DNA of 64,000 nucleotides from Paramecium tetraurelia (taxonomy: Eukaryota > Ciliophora > Oligohymenophorea > Peniculida > Parameciidae). Below, in pieces: positions 1-14,724 of the stretch. The stretch is from the NCBI RefSeq assembly GCF_000165425.1, contig NW_001799029.1:121548-185547 (forward strand), given 5' to 3'. The position numbers were made by a program, and so were the translations under genes. Every line of letters starts with the position of its first letter. The stretch's first letter is position 1. The notes below the pieces were generated by a model that had not been told where the DNA came from, did not search any database, and worked only from the letters and a program-made list of their open reading frames with translations.

Positions 1-1
1 C

Positions 2-229
2 GAAATAACATTTTGTCAAATACAGAATAACACCTGCATTAAAATAGTAGATCCTACAACTTTAAGTTACAACGATTGTTATTTGCTCTCAGGTTATACT
101 TATACATTCAATAGTCAATAATCAAAATGCTAATCTTGTCAACCACCTAAGAAAAATATCACTATCGACAAGAAATTCGCTAATATTCTAACAATCTTTT
201 TGATTGTTCAAATAATAGTATTTATTTGA
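2..229 (+). CDS. C-terminal end of a Cys-rich membrane-anchored protein (partial)
   Basis: The frame is open from the left edge and ends at TGA 227-229. It encodes about 75 residues: a Cys-containing ectodomain fragment (six cysteines, including a CQSC pair) followed by a short basic stretch and a strongly hydrophobic C-terminal segment ending in VFI. This is the layout of a C-terminal membrane anchor or GPI-attachment signal on a cysteine-rich surface protein. TAA is used in-frame as Gln twice. The 5' part lies outside the window, so family and full length are unknown; a relative of the surface antigen at 37.3-43.2 kb is possible but unproven. Confidence 0.6.
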
Positions 230-411
230 GACTTATTCATGAATAAACAATGAATTCATTTTTTAGGTTTTACAATTTTTGTCTATTACAACTAAATTAT
301 GTATATTTCCCTTCTTGTTTATATAATTTATCTAAATTCAATTGTGAGATTATTAAAATACTTAACATTTTAAATAAATAAAACATAAATTTGAATTTTA
401 ATTAAAAATAA

Positions 412-1830
412 TCATTATACTATTTCTACATTTCTTTATTATAATTGCTTGTTTGTTAGAGCTTTGATCTCGATAGACTTTTCATATTTCATATCAGGAA
501 CGGCTTGTCTAGTTTGTTCAATGAATTTAATATCATGATTTCTTAGATTTGGCAATTCTTTTTGCAATTCATTTTTATATGCACTGTACTTTTAGTAATA
601 TTGTAAGAAGCATTCTTTCATTGCCTTCAAATCTCCAGCTGTGGCCTTTGAATAATGAGAATGAGTTATACTTGTGTAAGATCCTCGACAATGTAGGGGA
701 AGGGATTGCTCAAGTAGGGTTCTGCCCAAGTGTGGGTTTCGAGCAGGACATCTAAAAGTGCCATTTTTTCAATTTAATTTTCATCAGTTTCTCCTGTTCT
801 TCTGGGGGGAATTCGAGTGGCTTCAGTATAGTTGATACCATGAGGAGCTTCAACCCAATAATTGTTGATGGGTACTAGGTGTGGTATCCCCACATAGGCA
901 TTTATAGTTTCGCATCCTTCGAAAGCACTCTTCAACATTGCAGTCATATACAGATCCTTAGGTGTTTAAAAGACATGTGGCAAGAAATCGTACGCGGCTT
1001 TTCTGAGAGTGATAGGAATATCATTCATCTATTTGGTCTTTTGTAGTGTGTATTTGAAGAGATCTCTGGCCTCTTGGATTTCAAGAGTGCCACCTAAATT
1101 TAGTTTATGCAAGTGATCAGGCATGTCAGCCAACAGAACTTTGTGTTTACCCATAAGGGCTGTGTAGAGGACACGATTAATGAGATAATATTCTGAATAT
1201 CTATGGTTGATAATGTGTTCGTCGATAGTTTATATGAATAGATTTTTATTGGCTTCTTGTATTTCTTTGGATTGAATGTTGGCATAGGAGTAGGTGCTGA
1301 GTCCTTTGGACCAATCAATTTCTTCCATATTTTTGTTGGCATTGAGCATATCTAAGACGACTAGATTGACTACTGCTTCTTCCCAAGCATGTGGTTTGAG
1401 GGGATCAATCAAGGGGGTGTCGTACATTTCGTAGCCCTCGACATTTTGGAGTGCACATTTGTGAGCGAGGAATCTCTGCCTTGCTAGATAAGGGGAGGGG
1501 TCCAATTGCAATACGATTAGATCTGGATGCATTCTAAGTAGAGGAATGGATATACTGAGTGTTAAGACTGTTGAAGAGATCGTAATTCTGGAATTTGTCT
1601 TTGGTTTAACCATAGGGCACTCCAGTGACATAGCAAGTGTCTGAACTTTCGTGATTGTTGGCCAGATATCCTTGATTGGCTGCTTTCAATGGTTTGAGTT
1701 TGACTGATTTGGGTGTTTTGGCCCCATAGCAATCTCTTTAATTCAAGAAGTAGAGCTCTGCGGAGAGCTATTCGTAGCGATATCTCAATTTCTGATTGAG
1801 GGATCTAACAATTTTAATTCTTTATAACAT
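412..1830 (-). CDS. TraB/PrgY-family protein
   Basis: Predicted 456 residues from three exons; introns at 1534-1555 (22 nt, GTATAT...TTAG) and 646-671 (26 nt, ending AAG). Removing the first joins a segment containing CYVTGVPYGQ to HPDLIVLQLDPSPYLARQRF, which matches the start of the TraB fold (a GT-H motif strand, then a V-x-V-E-L-D-like strand; here QLD). Further TraB-like landmarks are KVLLADMPDHLHKLNLGG (equivalent to the LGDRP segment) and NAYVGIPHLVPINNYW near the end (equivalent to VVGxGHxxGI). The acidic residue of the usual ELD is kept but its Glu is Gln. TraB proteins are membrane-associated, putative metal-dependent hydrolases; this one's substrate is unknown. The ATG at 1830 is the only Met before the domain. 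It is divergent from the AGC kinase. Confidence 0.65.
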
Positions 1831-1922
1831 AAATAATGTTAGAACACAAGCGAAATCACTCTTAGAAAATTAGAACTGTGTAGATAAGATGTTATGATAA
1901 ACAGGTGGCGATCGACATAGCG

Positions 1923-3697
1923 ATGGACAAGAGTGTGGCTGATCTCCTGAACAAGGTATGAGTATTGGAGACTTATTCATGCTAGCTCCGTGAACATCCA
2001 GCAACGCCAAATTCATAATAGTTGGTTGCTTTGAAAACAGTTTCGAATTCAATCACGATGGATTATATGTTATCGGTGCCAGAAGAGAGAGGTAAGTGTT
2101 CATATGATTATTAATCAGCTTAACTGCCCATACACAAGTTGAAACAGGAAGCTTTGATTGGAGTCTACAGATAGAATGCTCATAAATAAAATCTGAGTCT
2201 TTTAGACTTCACATTTGAACGATGCATTGGTAAGGGTGGTACTTCAGAGGTCTATTTGGTACGTCATCACGTGTCTGGAAGATTGTTTGCTCTGAAGATG
2301 ATCAAAAAATAATATATTACTGATTGCAGGAGACTGGAACAAATCCTAAGAGAAAAGAAAATTCTGTCCCAGGTTCTGAATCACTCCAAATTCATCATTC
2401 CATTGTATGCCACATTTGCAACCAAAGACCACCTGTGTTTTTTAATGGAGTACTCTGCTGGGGGTGAGATGTTTTATCATCTCTAAAATTACCGTTTTAC
2501 AGATGATGAAGCTCGAGCTTACATTTGCGAGGTCATTTGTGCCCTGGAGGAACTCCATTAGCATCGTGTCTTATACAGAGACCTGAAAGTAATTAGTAAA
2601 TTTCAATGTCTAGCCAGAGAACATACTCATAGATCTTAGAGGTCACATCCAACTCACTGATTTTGGGTTGTCTAAATTGGATTTGAGTGAAGAACAACTA
2701 ACCAACAGTTTCTGCGGGTCTCCTGAGTATATGCCTCCAGAGATAGTCAATCGATAAGGGTACTCATATCCTGCTGATTTCTACACCTTAGGATGTTTAT
2801 TGTATGAGTTGTTGTTAGGCTTGCCACCTCATTATTCTCAGAACACTGAAGAAATATTCCATAAAATTTAGAATGAGGACATCTCATTCCCTGAAGATTT
2901 GAGTTCAGATGTAATGTCATTGTTGTAAAATCTTTTGAATAAGAATATTAAAGAAAGAATACATGACTTTGCTACCTTGAAGAGGAATCCCTGGTTTGCT
3001 GATGTCGATTGGCAAGCTGTCAAATAGAAGAAATCTGCTTAGATGCCTATATTCATTGATATCTATGAGACTCACATCCATCAGGAGTTCTTGAAGATAG
3101 ATGTAAATGATCTCAATCAAAAGAATGAACATGGCGAGTTAAGTAGTTCTGAAGATCTCTTTGATTTCTTCAATTATGTCAATGAGTCATACAAGGACAT
3201 ATTCTAGTTGAAATAGAAGATGCGAGTTCAAAGTGATCATCTCATTGATAAGAAGCTGTTACAAATTAGTTAATCAAGTGCAAAAAAGAAGAATCTCTAA
3301 TTAAACCTAAATGACATAGAGAAGCAATTTTCAAAAACTCAGACTCTTAAATAATCACTGACACCCTAGAGTGTGATGCCACTATCTTTGTTACGCAAAT
3401 CATTTTAGTAGATGATGAAAGAGAAACCCAGAAAGAGTCAAGACAATCATCCCACTTTAAGTACTGTGTTATCTGATAGGCCCATAATAGATCGCAATTA
3501 TGTAGCCATTTCATTTTTAATAATTGTAGATTTAGAAGATGTTGCAAACTTTAACAAGCAAGAAGAAACCACAGAGTCCTTCACATAACGGGTTGTCTTG
3601 GAGACCACCTCAAGTGAAAAGAGGGTCTAGTTCATCGACTCATTTAAAATCATCGATTAGTCAAAGAGGATAGAGTTCAACAAGATAAATAAAATGA
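1923..3697 (+). CDS. AGC-type serine/threonine protein kinase
   Basis: About 563 residues in four exons; introns 1956-1985 (30 nt), 2589-2613 (25 nt) and 3502-3529 (28 nt, least certain: the frame is also open without splicing). Kinase domain roughly residues 85-360: Gly loop [11 protein letters not shown], lysine in FALKMIKK, catalytic loop LYRDLKPEN (HRD is YRD, as common in AGC kinases), DFG in QLTDFGLSK, activation segment [12 protein letters not shown]. Intron 2 sits exactly between RDLK and PEN. The tail is Ser/Lys/Gln-rich. ATG 1923 is chosen because it begins an exon joined by a good intron; an ATG at 1836 is in frame but only 5 bp from the divergent TraB start. A further 27-nt in-frame GTAAGT...CAG candidate intron lies at about 2092-2118. 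Subfamily not assigned. Confidence 0.85.
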
Positions 3698-3854
3698 TAT
3701 ACTACTTATTTATTAGAAATTTCATTCTACTCTACTTAAGTCAGCCTATGATTGATGGTCATATCCATATTGATCCACAAATACCTCAGGGTAGATCTTA
3801 TTGTAGAAACGAGGGACGGACAGAATGGTTGGGTTGATGTCTGGAGATAGTGAG

Positions 3855-6800
3855 TCATTTTCGTCCTTTTCTCTAATGAAATATCTCTAAAATATCTTAC
3901 TTATCACTCAATTCCAAAGGATTCATTTGATACAAATGGTCTCTCTTTCTGTTCTCGTTTCTTACGATGCCCATCAAATATTCTCTAATCATTCTAAATC
4001 TCTTCTTAATTCTAGCACGTTGTTCAGCTCTATTCGTGAATAGTTTCCTTGTCAACCAATTCTTGTTTGACAAATTTGGGAACTTCACATTAATCTTATT
4101 TCTTAGCTTATCCAAGGCTTCTTCTTAGCCATCCAATTAAGCCCACAAAATTTCCCATAGGATAATCGCAATGAAGACTCCATTGATGATTATCAAAAAT
4201 ATGTAGAAGGGCCAAATGATCTCCTGATTGGAAGTCTAGTTGGCTGAATATAGAGTCATTCCCAACACAATGGAGGTTCCACAAACTAATGTACTCATAT
4301 CATCCAAATAATTTAAATAGGGTAACTTAAATGGCTTATATTTCTTAGTGAGCAGAGAATAAATGAACACAATGATGAAGATCAAGGCAGCCTTGATGAT
4401 GATTAAATCTTCGTAGAATGTCAAAAACAATATGATGAAACTCTTCTAGAAAATCTTCACTATTTCCCAAAAGTAAGCTTTGGGTTGATATTCATTGTAT
4501 AGATAACCCCACTTCTTTCTATTTTCTCCGTCGTTCAAATCATTTTTAATCTTGTACATGCTCAGAAACATATAAGTGGGTATGATCAATCCAAGTGTAA
4601 ATGCAGACGGAAATACAAAAGAAAGAACCCATTTCAAATGCTAGGCAGTATCGTATCTATAGGCCACATTCCCTTGAACCCAGAAGATATTCGATACTTG
4701 TCTGAATGACAGCAACGATACAAAGCCTCCTAGAAGAGTAGGTTGCAAATAAGTGAACAAGTATATGAAAGTAGTGGTGATGGCACTCTTACTGGCATCT
4801 GCTTGACGCAACAGGATAGCAATTCCATACAGAATAAAAAAGGTTAAAATGTAGATGATTGGCATGATCAAAGCCCATATCATTCTAAAGTACATGACAT
4901 TGATATCTGAGATCTTGATCAAGAAACAATCCAAGGAGTAACTCATGGACTCTACAGGTGATCCGACAGTCTTGAATGCACTTGTGAGAGCACTTGGTAA
5001 AGAAAGTTAGAATGTTTATACAGCTCCTATAATTTGGAGATAATTGGTGAGCACTTTAATTAAGATACCTCCTTAACCAGCTTTAGTTTATTCAACAAAG
5101 TATTTCGAAAACTTATGACTGATGATCATGTTATTCACAGCCTCCATTGTACTCTTCACTGAAAGCATAATGGAAATCAAGGTCCTAAAATAGATAAGAT
5201 ATTATGTTACCAAGTACTAATAAGAGCCACCTTGATTGAATTGTCTCCCACATCATTACAACTACCACATTTATACTATGCACTCACTGACCATTGTCCA
5301 TTCCCCATAATATTGTAGATATCACATTATTCGCATAATGCCCCAATATGTCCTGAAAAACAGGAGGAGTCTCCTGGAGTCCAGCCTCCCTCACAATTGA
5401 TCTGCATATTCAAACAATACTCAATCCTAGTACTATATGAGTACGGTCTCCAATATCCAGGTCTGAGTTTGACACTGGCTGAAGTGACTGCCTCTGTTGA
5501 GATGGTATCTTTGACTTAGCAAGTCTCTCCTGCAATGACCGAATATTAATCTTGTTGTGAATCACAGACAAGACAAGTACCATCTTCATCTCTCTTCTGC
5601 TCTCCCACTTAGCAGTCGAATGATTGCACATTCACTCTCAATCTGTAATTTTCGATTTGATATTTCAATAAATATGGAGGTTCTGGATTGAACATGGGTA
5701 TTCTAATCGAACTACACAAGAACTCAATTTACAACACAGCCTAGGAATTGGATTTAGGATCAAAATAAACAATCATTTCATCCAAATTGTAATCTTGAGA
5801 GGTGGTGTTGAAGTTGACTTCTTGCATACTGGTGTATGGAGAGGTTTGGTTGCTGGTGACGTTTTCTATGTTTTGTGGATCTATATCAGTGATGTTTTTG
5901 AGGTTTATCTTCCTTGAAAAGATTGTACACTTGCTGCCATCCAGATTCTGTATTTTATTGTCTTACTTATTGAGTGCTATGATTCTGAAGGTCAAATTGT
6001 ACGATAAGTATTGTTGTGTTTCTTCGTCGAAGTATTTATAAGTATTGATGGCTTGTCCACTGGGAAGAGTGATGTAATCCTTCTATGTGTTGGAAACATT
6101 GTAAGGTTGAATGGTTATGACATCGATGATGGTTGTTAGGTTTGCAAAGAGTCTCTCCTTTTCTAGGTAATCGACTCCGCCATTCAATGACAGAGTCAAC
6201 TAATTGGGATATTCTGCATAATTTTATCCAAACAACTGGGCTTTATTATTTCTCAATTACAGATTCAATATGCTTGGTGAATTTAGAGTGTAATTTTATA
6301 AAAAGAAGGCTCCTCCGACAGCAGCCTAATTTCCATTGATTTCTGAATCATAGATATTCAAAGTGGCTTGTTTGGAAATGAAATAGATGGCTCCTCCTGA
6401 TTCAGAGGCTATGTTGGATTGGAATTTGCAATCATCGAATAGGATGTTAATGTCATTGACATGAAAGACTCCTCCGTTGGTACCAAAGTTATTGCTAAAG
6501 ATGCTTTAACGCACAGTGACAGTATAGATGAGGGAGTTTTTGGCAGAATCATCAACTAACAATCTCAATCGATTTTGGTTGAATTATTGTTGAAGAACAA
6601 TACAGCTCAATTGTCCACATTGAGACGATTACAATTGAAATTTCTCAAAGGAGATTATGTTATTGCCTAGTTTGAAGTAGTTCAAAAATTGGAATTAGAT
6701 TAATCCTTCAGAGCATTTCTGACAAATGATTTCCTAGAACTTTGTGTCTTGAATCACGATTGAATGATCTGCATCGATATTCATTACAGATATCAAGGAT

Positions 6801-9800
6801 GTCGGATAGTTTTGAGCCAATTGGACATTTTTGAGATTCAAAATAGAATAGTAATCTATTATGGTTTGATTCATGTCAATTTCTATAAATGTAGGTGCTA
6901 TTTGAGAGTAATCACAAGTTAAGGCTAGAGCAGTGTAGGACACTTCACATTCAGGTACGATATTATCATTTAGACTGTAAACTGAGATGTTTAGGAATTA
7001 CACATTCTGCATAATGATCACAGAAATACTTGACAATGAAATGAGTGGTTAACTGCCTGTAATATAATTACTTACTATAACATTCTTCATGATTAGTTCT
7101 CCATTGGATATTTCAATTAACCCATTCATGTAATCAGTGAAGCTGGAATTCTACAGAGTTATTTTGCCTTTGATTGAAAAGATATAATTCAAGTGGTAAT
7201 CACTTATTTCTGATTAAGATAGTTGATAGAGTTATCCCAAATATTACTTGAATCCTTAATAGGAATTCTGGAGAGTCAGATTTTGAGCATCTAAATTCAA
7301 AAGATTTGATCCAAAGGTCTTAATGAAAGAGTAGTAGATGGAATAAGAATCCTGAATTAATACGTCTTCTAGGTACATGTTGTTCTCACTGCTTGATGGA
7401 ATCACGTAGATGACTCCTCCTTCTCTTCTGCTATAACTATTCAAGAATGTGCAATTCGAAATGGTCATCTAGATTTGAGAAGAGGATGCATCAATAAAGA
7501 TTGTACCTCCTTGAGCATTAGAAACTTGTTCCAAAGATGCTCTGCATTCCTGGAATAAAATGTCTTAAAATTTCACAACGCCATCAGATTGTGGTTATAG
7601 ATAGATAGCTCCTCCAAGCAATGAAATCGAACCAATTATATTGACATCTTTGATTGTCGTGGTGTTTGCAGATAAATAAGCACTTCCACCGAAAGTCTTG
7701 ATTGGAAACGCTTAGTAGAATTCTTCTTGTTTCGGAATGGTAAAGCTTTCCAGACCCCAAACGATGTTCTCGTGTATCACGTTGAAATACAATTGATTAG
7801 AATAGAGGAAACTACAAGTCGTTATTGTGATGCTGTTGCACTTCAATACTAAGTTTGAATTCTATCCATTTGTAGCTATATTCTTTTCAAAGTTGTTTCT
7901 GTTCAGTATGACACTTGAATTTGGACTGGAAAACAACAATGTTGAAGAGGATACAAATGATAAATCTGATATGTAACTATGTTGGAAATTATACAAAAAT
8001 TTTGAGTCCTCTACAAGAAAATCCTGATTCTACTCGGATATGATTGATATAATTGCTTACAACTCACTGATCTTACTCAGAATTAGGAGATTCTCACTGA
8101 AGATACTATTCCTTATTCTGATGGACTCCTTTTATCTAATTTTCAATCTATCTGATGATTTAATGGAAATTAAAGGTTGATTGATACTTTTGATTTTATA
8201 GAGAGTGATGTGATTCATGTCGATCTCCTTAATGTTATATAAGTACAAAATAGTTGTATAAATTTGAGGTATTGCATTGGCTGAAACACAAGATAATCTA
8301 TTGTTAAGCAATTTTAAGATATCAGAGTTTCTGGTGACATCCATGTTGTCTATTTACACTTTATTACTATTTAAAATGGCCATTTCTGGAAATGTTTTAC
8401 CTCTCACAATTTTGGTATTGGTTAGAGTCAACTCATAACTATCAAAATATAAAGTTGAATTTTCTGATGCTATGTATTTTTGTTACAATTTGGTTAGTGT
8501 GTATAATTCATTCTAATCAATAAGCAAGTCATCAATTGTGATTTTCAATCCAACAAATGTTGTTTAATAGATTTCCATGAATGCCTTATTACCCAAGTAT
8601 TTGTTTAACTCAAATTTTATTGTTTGCATATCTATAGTATTTCCATCATTGGCATCAGAATATTGCACTGATGCTTTATTGGATATCAATATTACATCGT
8701 CTGTACTCAAGATGTTGTTCTTTACTTGCAGATCAGTCATTGAGAATAATGGTAGAATCAGCCATCTACTTTTTGCACTCAATTTGGACTATTACAGCGC
8801 AATCTAATTGATATTCACTCTTTTCACTCCTTCAAAACTAGCAAATGTAGATTCAATTAATTCATCCGATGTCTAAGTAAACTAGGTGATATCGACTACG
8901 GCCATTCTTACGTTAAGAGGGAAGTCTGTTCTAAAAGCTTAGGATCCTAATCTGAATACATTGGATGTAAAGACTGCAGATTAGATTGATATTTTGAGAT
9001 TGTTGTAGTTTTCAGATAATTTGAACAAAAAGATCTTTGAATTAGTGAATTAACTATTTTTTATATCGATGTTCGTTAATTACAGGGTCACATCATCTTT
9101 CTTTAGACTTCCAAAACATTGTACGATACCAATTGAATTGATTATTCTACTATCTTGAATAGCAAATTGATCAATAGTAATGGAGGTGGCATTCTCAACA
9201 ACGATAGAAAAGGAAATATCGACAACTTTCAAGGTGATGCTATTTAAGATCAACTCGAATTGGAATTGATCATAGATGTATAGAGTTTGATTTTTCGATG
9301 TACTTGCCAAAGTGAAATCTTTCAACAATACTTAGTTGAATCCAGTAATGATGAAGTTTTCATTGAAAATCACATTTGTTGTACCATAGAACTCAAGATT
9401 AATAGTTTTCAAAGTAAATACATTCTTCCTTAAATCCGAAATGATTTGGAAATTGTCAGGCAATTTGCATGATAAAGTACTATCATCATTAATTAATCGC
9501 ATCTTAATAGTTATCTCTTTAAGAACTTTCTGATTGAACACAATGGTATGACTATCGGATTCGTATTTAGGTGAAGTGAATTCAGTCAAATCTTAATCAT
9601 ATCCATTCAAGACAGTTAAAGACTTCTTGTTGCAATAAAGTTTCAAGTCTATCAATGCCTTCTACTTGCATGTGGATGCACTTGAACATTCAACGAAATT
9701 TTCCAAATCAAAATCATAATTCAGATTCACAGTTGGGATGGTAAAACTTTTGAGGCAGATGTAGCTGAATTTGATGAAATCTGCCTTTGTTGGATCAAAA

Positions 9801-12739
9801 TATGGATTGACTGTTGAAAGAGACTTCGCATCCCTTTATTAACATAATGCACAATTGTATGGACATTCAATACATTCTCCATTACTCAAAGTCAACCTTT
9901 GGCCATTCCAGTTTTCTGTACATTATATACATATAGCTTGCTCATTAATAATCTGACACACCTTGCAATTGGAATCACAAGATTTAATGCATTTCCCATT
10001 TAAGTAATCATAACCCTTCAAACAAGTAACGCATTTGATATCCCCATCATTAGTCTTTAGTACTAAATCAAGAAAGTCTTAGCCATAATTAGTATTATAG
10101 AATGATGTGATATCAATTTTCCAAGAATCCTAATAGAACCTATCTTCCAACACACAACTCTTGCAATTGCGATCACTATCACACATTGAAGTAGTGTTTG
10201 TTTAATTGGTTAATTAATACGATCCTTAAGGGAGGTTGGTTGCACTTAATTGAACATTTTAACCATTCTGTTCTAGATATCTTGATGATACAGGTAAATT
10301 AAAATCAATCACACAAGAAGTCAATTTGTTGATACTTTGTGTAACGCATAAAGCACACTTAACAACTACATCATCTTTCCTTTACACAATAGGATAGTCT
10401 TTGAGCAAAGAGATGGCTGAAGAGTTGCTCACACTTTCTTCATAAGCAATCAAGCAATTAGTGATTTTGTTCTCATAGCAATTTTAGCCGTCTAATGAGA
10501 TATAATACTAACTATAATTCACACACTTGAAGCATCTTTATGCATCGCATATTAAGCAATTCCAACCACATTGGGTGCATTTACCTCCTGACAAATAGAA
10601 TCCAATAGGACAACTTGTGCATTAAGGCATATCTCCAATAAAAGTGCATTCAGTACAACTATCTGGACATTACCTGCAGAACTAGTTACTAACCAATTTA
10701 AATCCATTTTAGCAACTCTAACACACGTAATGCGAATCACATTAATCGCAATTTTCATTTTAATCAACACATTAGTTATTTACTGATTTGCTACAACTCT
10801 TACATAGAATAGTTGATCTAACTCCTAGATGATATTGGGTTATTAATTTATTAGAATCCAATTGCGAGGTGTCTGTCACTATTTTCAAACACTAAGGACA
10901 TAATTCAAGATTCAAATCGCCCGATATTGTAAATAATTAATATGCACTTTCCATTCTTTCTATAAATTTGAAGGCATTATTTGGATTGGAATTGAATGCC
11001 TAATAATCAAATGTGCAAATCGGGTTTAAATACCACTCTTAACTATTTATGTAACAGTCTCCACATTGTATTGAGATGTCACTCATTTGAGTTGGACAAC
11101 TTAGACATTATTAAGTGTTCCCATTCTTAATTAGAAATTACCCCTATTAACATGTGTTGACTTGACTGGCCTCTTAAAAGATATTGGAGCCAACTCTGTC
11201 AGTAAAACCTAATAAATGTAGAGGGATCAATACTTTGGCATACGACTAAGGTTTTATCGGTATTTTCAACGTAGTTCCTTTTACACAGACATTAATTGTC
11301 TGTTAATACTCTGAATTGAGAGGCTTGACAAGATGTACATTGATTCACTTCAGGACCTACGCATTCTTTACAAAGAACATTGCAATCTAGAGATTATAAT
11401 TAATGTCATACCTTTCACCATCGTAAAGGTATTGCCGAAACAATATTCTAGTTTCAGAAATGCCATTTATCCTTTCATTAAGGACTCGGCATATTTATCT
11501 CTACCTGCTATCAGTACTAATTGCTGAGTGGAGAAATGGTTCTTCTTCTCCACGTAATAATCTGTGATCTCAAAATCCTTGAATTGGAAATAGATCTTTG
11601 TGTTGCCGTATCCAGTTTCAGCTTCCACAAAAGACCCATGTTAAAATGAAAAGTAATGCCATTGAGTGACCTGATCCTCATATTTAAGACCTTGGATACT
11701 CCATTTGTCATCTTCCTTTGTTTGATAGAAGGTCAATTGAGCAAAAATAAATGAGAAAGTATGCACTGATATTTTTGTATTTTCAGGGAACTCGTAATCC
11801 TATTAGTAATTCAACCATAATTGTCTGTCTCCTTACAAATAATCGTCTGCATAAAAATCAAATATTGCCAATCGTAAGGCTGTATATGAGGATTTATTTT
11901 GATCCAAATTCAACTAATCCAGTTTAATCCAGGCAGAAATAACGTAGTTCCCTTCTGCATAGAATAAGTCATCCATCTTGGCCCCCAATTAACCGAAATT
12001 ATAGATATTGTTAAACATATATGTTACCTACTTACCTATGGAACACACATCTGGAAAACTGCAAGCCACACTCAACGCTGTGTTGAAATCAGTGATGGTG
12101 TCGTAGAATTCGTCCTTAAACAGTATTTCACTCTTTTGACCAAAATACAAATATCCTGGTGTTTCTTCTGGGATTATAGTTATATACCCGGCAGAAAACC
12201 CAGATTTTCTTCTGTTGATCCTGTCGTTCTCAATCCCAGAGATGACGTATGTCTGATCGTAATTACTATCGATCAACAATTTATAATAAAATCTAAAATC
12301 CCCTGCAGCTATGTTTTAACAATAATAAAGATAAGCCCATCTCCCTTCAATCATAATATTATCCAAAGCGATTTGGTTTTTGAGAGTGTAACTTCCAAAT
12401 TACTCTAGAACGATGTAAAATGATTGCGTGTCAAGTGCATTAATCATATAAATCTTGGAGTACATGGCTGTTTTCAAAGTATCAAATTCATAAATCAATT
12501 ATAAATAAGGAAGAGTGGTTTTTTTAAGTTCTGTCGTATTCTACATGGGTATCCATCTATGCCACATTCCATACCCTATGATATTCTTGCTTGTGTAATC
12601 CCTCTCTATCACGTCGTTTAAGACTGGTTTAACTGAGGTTGACATCTTATCGAAATTAAAACACGGAGCTGCTTAAATGCAAAATCTAAATAGCTTATAA
12701 GCCTTACCCAAAGAAAGCGCTAATCAGAAAACCTATCAT
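3855..12739 (-). CDS. Giant Cys-rich / beta-helix-like protein with C-terminal multi-TM module
   Basis: Five exons give 2,929 codons without a TGA; introns 12686-12707 (22 nt), 11387-11411 (25), 11209-11233 (25) and 5185-5210 (26). The first intron joins MIGFLISAFFG to FCIQAAPC, making a clean signal peptide. Residues about 25-500: lectin-like region of unknown type. About 500-1000: furin/IGF-binding-like repeats with many CxxC pairs (e.g. CPDSCTEC, CTSCPIGFYLSGGKC). About 1000-2200: long runs of short hydrophobic beta strands with Asn/Ser turns, as in right-handed beta-helix (pectin-lyase-like) folds. Residues 2400 to near the end: six or seven membrane helices, e.g. MIWALIMPIIYILTFFILYG and GVFIAIILWEI, then a basic cytoplasmic tail. 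Large proteins of this plan are common in ciliates, with no established function; adhesion or sensing at the surface is inference only. Confidence 0.8.
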
Positions 12740-13164
12740 TTGATTAGAGAGTTAATATTAATAATAATTTCATATAGTCAACTTCCTTAAATTCGACCAA
12801 AATATTAATACAAATCAAAAAACCAATCAGAAATCCAGTTTCAGACAACGTTATTCATCTGTCTCTCGCTAAGCAAAAAGGAAAAGCATATTTAAAATAT
12901 AATCCTTTAAAATTTCATATAACTCATTAATTTTATAAAACCAATACAATAGGGTTTTTAATTAATATGTACTTTATTGTTCGAAGTTGTTTTTTCAATA
13001 TTATATCTAAATCTCCATATATATTTCTGTTTTTGATTCCAAAAGTATAACTTTTATTTAAATACTTATCTCATTTTCTTGGTTAGGTAATCATTAGAAA
13101 ATTAGTGTAATAAAAGATGTTCCTATTATTAATCAATTTTATAATTATACATAATATAAGACAT
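12740..13164. other. Intergenic, divergent promoter region
   Basis: 425 bp of AT-rich DNA between the divergent starts of the giant membrane protein and the EF-hand kinase. No open frame or structural RNA was recognised. An upstream in-frame ATG at 13117 exists for the kinase but would add a hydrophobic leader that CDPK-type kinases normally lack. Confidence 0.5.

Positions 13165-14724
<1,560 letters not shown>

Noticed and set aside
1230-1631. A 133-codon gene with standard-code stops
   Set aside because: It is a fragment of the TraB-like exon; TAA/TAG are Gln here and the upstream part is joined by a 22-nt intron.
10552-10770. A 72-codon reverse frame in the Cys-rich region
   Set aside because: Shadow of the giant gene; the genuine frame shows CxxC repeats and remains open on both sides.
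13117-13164. Upstream in-frame ATG for the EF-hand kinase
   Set aside because: Adds 16 mostly hydrophobic residues absent from related kinases; the Met at 13165 starts directly before the conserved pre-kinase segment. Not excluded without 5' mapping.
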